Source of the DNA: Streptomyces cylindrosporus
Lineage (GTDB): Bacteria; Actinomycetota; Actinomycetes; Streptomycetales; Streptomycetaceae
Length of the DNA stretch: 64,000 nt
Reading direction: 5' to 3'
NCBI RefSeq assembly: GCF_022698165.1
Contig: NZ_JALDAY010000014.1
Coordinates: 248,001 to 312,000 of the forward strand
In this document: piece after piece, positions 58,897 to 64,000 of the stretch
How positions within the stretch are numbered: position 1 is the first letter of the stretch
Layout of the letters: each line of letters opens with the position of its first letter
Translations under genes and position numbers: made by a program
The notes under the pieces: generated by a model
What the model was told of the DNA's origin: nothing
The model's input: only the letters and a program-made list of their open reading frames with translations
Databases searched by the model: none

Positions 58897-59835
58897 CTAG
58901 AGCGGAAACCACCCGTGCCCGACGTACCAGTGCCCGCCCGCCCGCAGATGGTCCCCCACGGCCCGCTCCACCGCGGTCCGCCGGGGCAGTGACTCCACCG
59001 CCAGGTCCGGGTCGCCGAACACGAACTGGACCGGTTCGGTGTCGGCGGGCTCCGCGAGCCGGCGGGCCACCCGGAACCTCTCCTGGAAGCGGACGATGTT
59101 GGAGTCGGCGGGCAGGTACTCCTTCAACTGCGGGTCCAGCAGCCAGGAGTGGCACAGCACGGTCCGGTACTTCTCCTCGGGAAAGTGCCGGGCGAAGAAC
59201 TCGGCGGCCAGCGCGAGCGAACGTTCGCAGGCCCGCGGCGACAGCGGGCCGAGGTAGTCGGGGATGTGGAGGCTGAGGCACGGCATGCCGGCGGACACGT
59301 CGAGGCCTGCCCCCGCGATCATCCGCGCCGTGCGCTCCCCGTGCCGGGCCCGCTCGAACTGCAGCCGCCCCAGCTGGTAGAGCTCGCCGCGGAAGTGGTG
59401 GACCAGCCACCAGGGGGCCTGTACGCCGGCCACGCCGTGCCGCCTCCGGTGCACGGCCATGTTCCGCCCGAGGTCGGCGAGGGTGTGCCGGGTGACCTCG
59501 GCCGGGACGCCCCGTGCGCGGTGGTACGCGCGCGTGTAGGGCAGCGCGGCGACGAACACGTACACGGAGAAGCAGCGCTGGAGCGGCCCCGAGGGCCAGT
59601 CGAGCTCGGGCAGGTCGACCGGGCTGCCCACCTCGCCCATGTCCTGGACGAGTTCGCGGACCGACGCCTCCAGGATCGCCCGCAGCTCCGGGTCGTCGGT
59701 CACCCGCCGGCCCATGCGTACGAGCTCGTTGATGTCCTCGTGCGGTACGGCGAGGTCGAGCAGCTCCTCGGCCAGCTCATCGGCATCGGGCAGCACGCGT
59801 CCCCCTGGTCCGGGCTCTTTGGTGAACGTCCGCAT
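58897..59835 (-). CDS. Acyltransferase-domain (GNAT-like) protein, uncharacterised
   Basis: 312 residues. Seen: an N-terminal helical part (DELAEELLDLAVPHEDINELVRMGRRVTDDPELRAILEASV in parts), VYVFVAALPYTRAYHRARGVP, TLADLGRNMAVHRRRHGVAGVQAPWWLVHHFRGELYQLGRLQFER in parts and CLSLHIPDYLGPLSPRACERSLALAAEFFARHFPEEKYRTVLCHSWLL in parts, LKEYLPADSNIVRFQERFRV. From memory this matches Streptomyces proteins annotated as acyltransferase-domain/DUF5596; the substrate is unknown. The ATG at 59835 is divergent from a small membrane-protein gene with 37 bases between. Confidence 0.75.
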   Translation of the reverse strand: MRTFTKEPGPGGRVLPDADELAEELLDLAVPHEDINELVRMGRRVTDDPELRAILEASVRELVQDMGEVGSPVDLPELDWPSGPLQRCFSVYVFVAALPYTRAYHRARGVPAEVTRHTLADLGRNMAVHRRRHGVAGVQAPWWLVHHFRGELYQLGRLQFERARHGERTARMIAGAGLDVSAGMPCLSLHIPDYLGPLSPRACERSLALAAEFFARHFPEEKYRTVLCHSWLLDPQLKEYLPADSNIVRFQERFRVARRLAEPADTEPVQFVFGDPDLAVESLPRRTAVERAVGDHLRAGGHWYVGHGWFPL

Positions 59836-59872
59836 CGAAGAGTACGTTGCAAAGAGGAGTAGTGATCAGACG

Positions 59873-60139
59873 ATGCGTACGGGCAGTGAGCCGACGACCG
59901 CGCGCAGTGCGCTGCGGGCGCGGTTCTGGCTGAGCGTGTGGGGGCTGGTCTGGTCGGTCTTCGGTACGGCGGCCTTCGCGCTGGCCGGGCGCCCGGGCTG
60001 GGCGGCGGCCTGCGGGGTGCTGTGGCTGGTGGTCACCGTCGACATGACCGTGATCCTCCACCACATCCGCCAGGGCCCGCACTACCAGCCGGGCCCGGAC
60101 ATCCCCCCGTACCGGCCCCCGGAGAACCCGCCCCGCTAG
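59873..60139 (+). CDS. Small membrane protein
   Basis: 88 residues: a basic lead (RTGSEPTTARSALRARF), two hydrophobic helices (WLSVWGLVWSVFGTAAFALAG; AAACGVLWLVVTVDMTVILHHI), then a Pro/Tyr-rich tail (GPDIPPYRPPENPPR). Family not recognised by name. The ATG at 59873 has GAGGAG 13 bases upstream, further than usual, so an alternative start is possible. The stop is 10 bases from that of the convergent TPR gene. Confidence 0.75.
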   Translation: MRTGSEPTTARSALRARFWLSVWGLVWSVFGTAAFALAGRPGWAAACGVLWLVVTVDMTVILHHIRQGPHYQPGPDIPPYRPPENPPR

Positions 60140-60149
60140 GTCGAAGGGC

Positions 60150-60536
60150 TCACGCCGACTCGTCGAACCGTGCCGCCTTCAGGTACTGCGGGTTGGGGTC
60201 CAGCGCTGCGGCGAGTCTGAAGTGCCGCTTGGCCTGTTCTCGTCGGCCCTGGCGCTCGTAGGTGCGGGCGAGCGCGAAGTGGGCGAAGGAGTTGTCCGGC
60301 TCGCGCTCCAGGACGATCGTGAACTCCAGCTCCGCGGGCCGCAGTTGGGCGGCGGCGAAGAAGGCACGCGCGCGCAGCAGCCGGGCGGCGGTGTTCTCGG
60401 GGTGCGCGGCGATGACTGAGTCGAGCAGCTTCACCGCGCCCCGCGGGTCCCGTGCGTTGAGCAGATGCTCGGCGGCACGGAAGTCGATGACATGCGTCTC
60501 CGGAGTACGTCCGGTCGAACCGCTGGTCTCGGGCAC
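60150..60536 (-). CDS. Tetratricopeptide-repeat protein
   Basis: 128 residues: DFRAAEHLLNARDPRGAVKLLDSVIAAHPENTAARLLRARAFFAAAQLRPAELEFTIVLEREPDNSFAHFALARTYERQGRREQAKRHFRLAAALDPNP comprises three TPR-like helix pairs (sequence given here only by outline residues about 18-115). Such proteins act as binding scaffolds. The GTG at 60536 follows GAAGGA. It lies just downstream of coaE on the same strand (50-base gap). Confidence 0.93.
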   Translation of the reverse strand: MPETSGSTGRTPETHVIDFRAAEHLLNARDPRGAVKLLDSVIAAHPENTAARLLRARAFFAAAQLRPAELEFTIVLEREPDNSFAHFALARTYERQGRREQAKRHFRLAAALDPNPQYLKAARFDESA

Positions 60537-60586
60537 GGCAGAGTCCTTCCCTCACTGGAAGGGTTCAACGCGCTCGAAAGCGCCTG

Positions 60587-61216
60587 CTATTCCTGGGGCT
60601 GCCGGGACGAGTCCCCGGTTTCCCGCGCTCTGCGCACCAGCTCGGCCCAGACCTCCTTCACCCGGCGCTCCAGCTCCTCCAGCGGTACGTCGTTGTCGAT
60701 GACGATGTCCGCGATGGCCCGGCGCTGCTCCCGGGTCGCCTGCGCCGCCATGCGCGCACGTGCGTCGGCCTCGGTCATGCCGCGCAGCCGCACGAGGCGG
60801 TCGAGCTGGGTCTCGGGGGCCGCGTCGACGACGATCACCAGGTCGTAGAGCCCGGCGAGGCCGTTCTCGGCGAGCAGCGGCACGTCGTGGATGACGACCG
60901 CGTCCTCGGCAGCGGCCTGTTCCAGCTCCCGGGAGCGCGCGCCGACCAGGGGGTGCACGATCGAGTTCAGCACGGCGAGCTTCTCGGGGTCGGCGAAGAC
61001 GATGGACCCGAGCTTCGGCCGGTCGAGGGTGCCGTCGGCGGCGAGCACGTCCTCGCCGAAGGCCTCCACGACGGCGGCGAGCCCGGGAGTCCCGGGCTCG
61101 ACGACCTCGCGTGCGATGCGGTCCGCGTCGATCAGCACGGCCCCGCTCGCCACGAGCAGCCGCGACACCTCACTCTTACCGGCACCGATGCCCCCGGTCA
61201 GGCCCACCTTCAGCAT
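60587..61216 (-). CDS. coaE: Dephospho-CoA kinase
   Basis: Catalyses the last step of CoA synthesis, phosphorylating the 3'-hydroxyl of dephospho-CoA. 209 residues. Seen: the P-loop GLTGGIGAGKSEVSRLL (GGIGAGKS 8-15), LIDADRIAREV with the catalytic Asp region, VHPLVGAR, VIHDVPLLAENG (D-x-PLL) and RQLDRL-type QLDRLVRLRGMTEADARARMAAQ with the LID. The start ATG at 61216 (MLKVGLTGG) is chosen because a damage-type promoter ends 7 bases before it; the in-frame extension to 61246 would lie inside the promoter. A leaderless message is predicted. Confidence 0.97.
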   Translation of the reverse strand: MLKVGLTGGIGAGKSEVSRLLVASGAVLIDADRIAREVVEPGTPGLAAVVEAFGEDVLAADGTLDRPKLGSIVFADPEKLAVLNSIVHPLVGARSRELEQAAAEDAVVIHDVPLLAENGLAGLYDLVIVVDAAPETQLDRLVRLRGMTEADARARMAAQATREQRRAIADIVIDNDVPLEELERRVKEVWAELVRRARETGDSSRQPQE

Positions 61217-61223
61217 GTCCCGA

Positions 61224-61246
61224 AGCCTACGGCCCGCCTCTGACAA
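61224..61246 (-). promoter_or_regulatory. PafBC/RecA-NDp-type DNA-damage promoter of coaE
   Basis: TTGTCAGAG, 8 bases, TAGGCT on the minus strand. One mismatch (A for T at position 8) to TTGTCRGTG, with exact spacing and -10. The start codon follows 7 bases after the -10, exactly as in uvrB. Confidence 0.75.
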
Positions 61247-61261
61247 CGCGCCCCTCAGGAG

Positions 61262-62200
61262 TCAGTTGTCTCCCTCGCGCTCCGCCAGGAACTTCTCGAA
61301 CTCCAGGCCGATCTCGTCCGCCGACGGGATGTCGACGGGCTCGGCGAGCATGTTGCCCCGGCTCTCGGCGCCCGCGACGGCGTCGTACTGGTTCTCCAGG
61401 CCGGAGACGAGCGAGGTGAGCTCCTCGTCGCCCTCCTGGATCTGCCGGTCGATCTCGGTCTGTGTACGGTGCGCGTCCGTGCGCAGCGAGTGCGCGATGC
61501 CCGGCAGCACAAGGCCGGTGGCGGCCGTGATGGCCTCCAGGACGGTCAGCGCGGCGTCCGGGTACGGGGAGCGGGCGATGTAGTGCGGCACGTGCGCGGC
61601 GACGCCCAGGACGTCGTGCCCGGCCTGCATGAGGCGGTACTCGACGAGCGACTCGGCGCTGCCGGGGACCTGGGCCTCGTCGAAGGGGCTGCGGTGGCCC
61701 GGGACGAGGTCGGTGCGGTTGCCGTGCGGGGTGAGGCCGACCGGGCGGGTGTGCGGGACGCCCATCGGGATGCCGTGGAAGTTCACGGCCAGGCGTACGC
61801 CGAGCCGCTCCACGATCTGCTCGACGGCCTTCGCGAAGCGCTCCCACTCCACGTCCGGCTCCGGCCCCGACAGCAGCAGGAAGGGCGCCCCGGTGGCGTC
61901 CTGGACGAGCCGCACGTCGATGGTGGGCTCCTCGTAGTCGGTCCACTCGTCGCGCTTGAACGTCAGCAGCGGGCGGCGGGCGCGGTAGTCCACGAGCCGG
62001 TCGTGGTCGAAGCGGGCGACGACCTGGTGGGGCAGCGAGTCGAGCAGCCGGTCGACGATCTGGTCGCCGGTCTCGCCCGCGTCGATGTATCCGTCGAAGT
62101 GGTAGAGCATGACCAGTCCGGCCGACTCCTGGGCCAGCGCCATGTCGACGACGGCAAGCCCCTTCGGCTCCCATGCGTACAAACCCTGCGGATCAAGCAC
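61262..62200 (-). CDS. PAC2 family protein (proteasome-assembly-chaperone-like)
   Basis: 312 residues. Seen: MLYHFDGYIDAGETGDQIVDRLLDSLPHQVVARFD in parts (N-terminal PAC2 signature), LLLSGPEPDVEWERFAKAVEQIVERLGV in parts, GIPMGVPHTRPVGLTPHGNRTDLV and a C-terminal SLRTDAHRTQTEIDRQIQEGDEELTSLVSGLENQYD helix. Known: actinobacterial PAC2 proteins resemble eukaryotic proteasome assembly chaperones; some help assemble or bind the bacterial proteasome, but the function is not proven. The GTG at 62200 follows AGGAGG. It lies just upstream of coaE on the same strand, with the coaE promoter in the gap. Confidence 0.93.
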   Translation of the reverse strand: MLDPQGLYAWEPKGLAVVDMALAQESAGLVMLYHFDGYIDAGETGDQIVDRLLDSLPHQVVARFDHDRLVDYRARRPLLTFKRDEWTDYEEPTIDVRLVQDATGAPFLLLSGPEPDVEWERFAKAVEQIVERLGVRLAVNFHGIPMGVPHTRPVGLTPHGNRTDLVPGHRSPFDEAQVPGSAESLVEYRLMQAGHDVLGVAAHVPHYIARSPYPDAALTVLEAITAATGLVLPGIAHSLRTDAHRTQTEIDRQIQEGDEELTSLVSGLENQYDAVAGAESRGNMLAEPVDIPSADEIGLEFEKFLAEREGDN

Positions 62201-62242
62201 AGTGACCGCTCCTCCTCGTGTTCGTACTGCACAACGCGCCTC

Positions 62243-62269
62243 GGGACACGGGCATTCCCGCCCGTGCCC
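62243..62269 (-). terminator. Hairpin downstream of the amine oxidase gene
   Basis: GGG-a-CACGGGC (62243-62253) pairs with GCCCGTGCCC (62260-62269): a 10-bp stem with one bulged A and a 6-base loop, 46 bases past the amine oxidase stop on its strand. Confidence 0.6.
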
Positions 62270-62314
62270 CTGATCAGGCCTCTTCTTACGGCCTTTTCAT
62301 GACGCCGGTGGCGC

Positions 62315-63922
62315 TCACGACGCCATCACGCGCGCGTGCAGCGCACTCACCGCCTTCCGCGCCGACGAGAACGCCCCGTGCTGCCAGGCGTCCGTGTAGC
62401 TGAGCCAGTCACCGGCGAACCAGACGCGTCCGGTGGGCTCGTTGAGCGGCTTGTAGCGGGCGTCGTCGGGTCCGCCGGGGGTGTCGTGCCAGGCGGCCTC
62501 CAGGTGGGGCGTCTGGCGCCAGTGGTGGGAGAAGGAGGACGCGAGCTCGCTGCGGTACTTCTCGCCGTAGATCTTCACCCCGGCGGCCACCGCCCGCTGC
62601 TCACGCTGTTTCGGGGTCAGCTTCGCGTAGGAGTCGGCGTTGTCGTCGTAGTTGTAGTACCCGATGAGGACGCCCCGCTCACCGTGGAAGCCGTACGACG
62701 GATGCCAGATGTGCGTGACGTCCTGGTCGGTCTCGGTGATCCCGCCGTAGATGTTGTGGTCGAGCTCCCACCACCGCGACCGGTACTCCAGCCCTATCTT
62801 GGCCGCGGACGAGGGCGTGATCGCCTCCAGTGCGGACTGCACGCCGGTGCCGAGGTTGTGCGGCACCTTGGCGAGGATGTTGGGCGGCAGGGCGGCGACG
62901 CAGTAGTCGGCGTCGATCACCTTGGTGCGGCCGCCCTGGGTGTAGGTGACCGACACGCCGCTCCCCTTGTCGGTGATCCTGGAGACGACGGCACCCGTGT
63001 GGATCCGCCGGGCTCCGATCGCCCTGGTCAGCGCCTTGGGGATCTGGTCCATCCCGCCGACCGGCTGGAACATCAGCATGGCCTGGTCGAAGCCGAACTC
63101 GAAGGAGAAGTAGCGTCCGACGCCGCTCGCGAACACCTGGGAGGCGGTCGGCACGTCTCCGAGCAGCACACCCGGTGTTCCGGCGGCGGCGGGGACCGTC
63201 GTGTATCCCCGCCGCTCCCCGCCCTCGTACGTCAGCTTGTCCCCGAGCTCGCCCCAGTCCTCCAGAAAGGCCACCAGCCGCTCCTGGTCGTCGGCCGTCA
63301 GCTCCTTGTCGAGCGCGCCCTTGTCGGTGGCCTTGGCCAGCAGCTCCGAGACGTAGCCGTATACATCGGCCTTCGCGGTCCGGTACCGCACGGGCTTCGT
63401 CATCCCGGCGGACTCGTTGTAGATGTACGCGTCGGCGTTGACGTTGGTGAACACCTCGATGGGGACGCCGAGTTCACGGCAGTAGTCGAGAGTGATCATC
63501 CACTGCGGGATCCGGGCCGGGCCGCAGTTCATGTAGTGCCCGTCGGCGAAGCGGGCGGTCTGGGTGTTCCCGTACAGGTCCGTCGTGGTGTCCCCGCCGC
63601 GCGCGGTGAAGTTGCGCCCGCCGGTCCGCCCTCTGGCTTCCAGGACCGTACAGTCGTAGCCGGCCTTGCCCAGTTCGTACGCGGTGGTGAGTCCCGCTAT
63701 GCCACCGCCGACGATGACGACCTTGGCGGCGGCGCGCCCGGTGAGGCTGAAGTCGCCCGCGCCGGGCGCCCGGAAGGGTGCTTCGCGCTGCGCGGCCGCG
63801 GCGGTGGGGGCGAGGCCGAGGGCCCCCATGGTGGCGAACATGGCCCCGGCACCGCTGGTGAGTCCGACGTCGCGCAGGAACGACCGCCGGCTGGTTGTGG
63901 AGACGCGCTGAGTCTGTGCCAT
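62315..63922 (-). CDS. Tat-exported flavin amine oxidase
   Basis: 535 residues. Seen: a twin-arginine signal (SRRSFLRD at 11-18, then a hydrophobic stretch and an Ala-rich cleavage region near 44), the FAD dinucleotide motif VIVGGGIAGLTTAYEL (about 69-84), the amine-oxidase RTGGR motif (EARGRTGGRNFTARGG), and the C-terminal GRVWFAGDWLSYTDAWQHGAFSSA, the second FAD contact. Known: flavin monoamine/polyamine oxidases and L-amino-acid oxidases share this form, making H2O2. The substrate is not decidable. The ATG at 63922 follows GGGGAG. Upstream gene not in window. Confidence 0.95.
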   Translation of the reverse strand: MAQTQRVSTTSRRSFLRDVGLTSGAGAMFATMGALGLAPTAAAAQREAPFRAPGAGDFSLTGRAAAKVVIVGGGIAGLTTAYELGKAGYDCTVLEARGRTGGRNFTARGGDTTTDLYGNTQTARFADGHYMNCGPARIPQWMITLDYCRELGVPIEVFTNVNADAYIYNESAGMTKPVRYRTAKADVYGYVSELLAKATDKGALDKELTADDQERLVAFLEDWGELGDKLTYEGGERRGYTTVPAAAGTPGVLLGDVPTASQVFASGVGRYFSFEFGFDQAMLMFQPVGGMDQIPKALTRAIGARRIHTGAVVSRITDKGSGVSVTYTQGGRTKVIDADYCVAALPPNILAKVPHNLGTGVQSALEAITPSSAAKIGLEYRSRWWELDHNIYGGITETDQDVTHIWHPSYGFHGERGVLIGYYNYDDNADSYAKLTPKQREQRAVAAGVKIYGEKYRSELASSFSHHWRQTPHLEAAWHDTPGGPDDARYKPLNEPTGRVWFAGDWLSYTDAWQHGAFSSARKAVSALHARVMAS

Positions 63923-64000
63923 CTATCGGCTCCCCTTTTCCGATCACCGTTGACCGGGGGAGCCTCCCAATGAGCAGTTACGGCCCATCGGTTACTCGTG

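Overview
This window looks like a core-chromosome segment of a Streptomyces (or very close actinomycete). The evidence is very high GC content with strong third-codon GC bias, GTG starts, AGGAG-type ribosome binding sites, many TAnnnT -10 boxes placed 6-8 bases before a start codon (leaderless genes), and typical Streptomyces families: Scr1-type HTH plus DUF397, an HATPase_c anti-sigma-like protein, HxlR, MocR and FUSC. The gene order from uvrB to coaE resembles, from memory, the uvrB-coaE stretch of S. coelicolor. No tRNA, rRNA, CRISPR array, insertion sequence or phage gene was seen.

Layout. 1-2.5 kb: two tellurium-resistance-like (TerD) genes, the first cut by the window edge. 2.6-8.8 kb: uvrB, an MHYT membrane protein, a secreted glycerophosphodiester phosphodiesterase, an O6-alkylguanine-DNA alkyltransferase and a formaldehyde dehydrogenase. 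8.8-11.3 kb: a glyoxalase-fold protein and a psuG/PfkB-kinase pair (pseudouridine breakdown). 11.3-11.9 kb: a repeat block. 11.9-21.1 kb: methyltransferase, corA, CBS protein, PPOX flavoprotein, uridine-kinase-like protein, an HxlR/oxidoreductase pair, DUF2293, a second large repeat block, a DUF1772 protein and a solitary gltD. 21.2-28.3 kb: AhpD-like protein and MocR regulator, a rifampin-phosphotransferase-like PEP-utilising enzyme coupled to a membrane protein, a third repeat block and a membrane-anchored Cys-phosphatase. 28.4-30.9 kb: a Scr1 HTH/DUF397/HATPase locus of the abaA/whiJ kind. 31-31.9 kb: a fourth repeat block. 31.9-44.1 kb: ABC exporter, DUF899, P450, amidohydrolase, FUSC protein, nucleotidyltransferase, two GNATs and RidA. 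44.1-51.1 kb: GH6 hydrolase, satP-acs acetate unit, and a hydantoin/allantoin-type permease plus racemase with a divergent GntR regulator. 51.2-58.8 kb: lipoprotein, proline iminopeptidase, uracil-DNA glycosylase, two MFS transporters with an XRE regulator between them, S4 protein and DoxX. 58.9-64 kb: acyltransferase-like protein, TPR protein, coaE, PAC2 protein and a Tat-exported amine oxidase.

The most coherent signal is regulatory. Four precise matches, plus one weaker one, to the RecA-independent DNA-damage promoter (TTGTCRGTG-N8-TAnnnT, the PafBC/RecA-NDp type of mycobacteria) lie before terD, uvrB, the alkyltransferase gene, coaE and an uncharacterised gene at 41.4 kb. This links classical repair genes with a Ter gene pair and CoA synthesis. 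A second theme is tandem repetition: four large noncoding repeat blocks, three 27-bp in-frame repeat arrays, and a 12-bp alternating palindrome (CACGCGCGCGTG) occurring seven times. Several palindromes in divergent promoters are good operator candidates.
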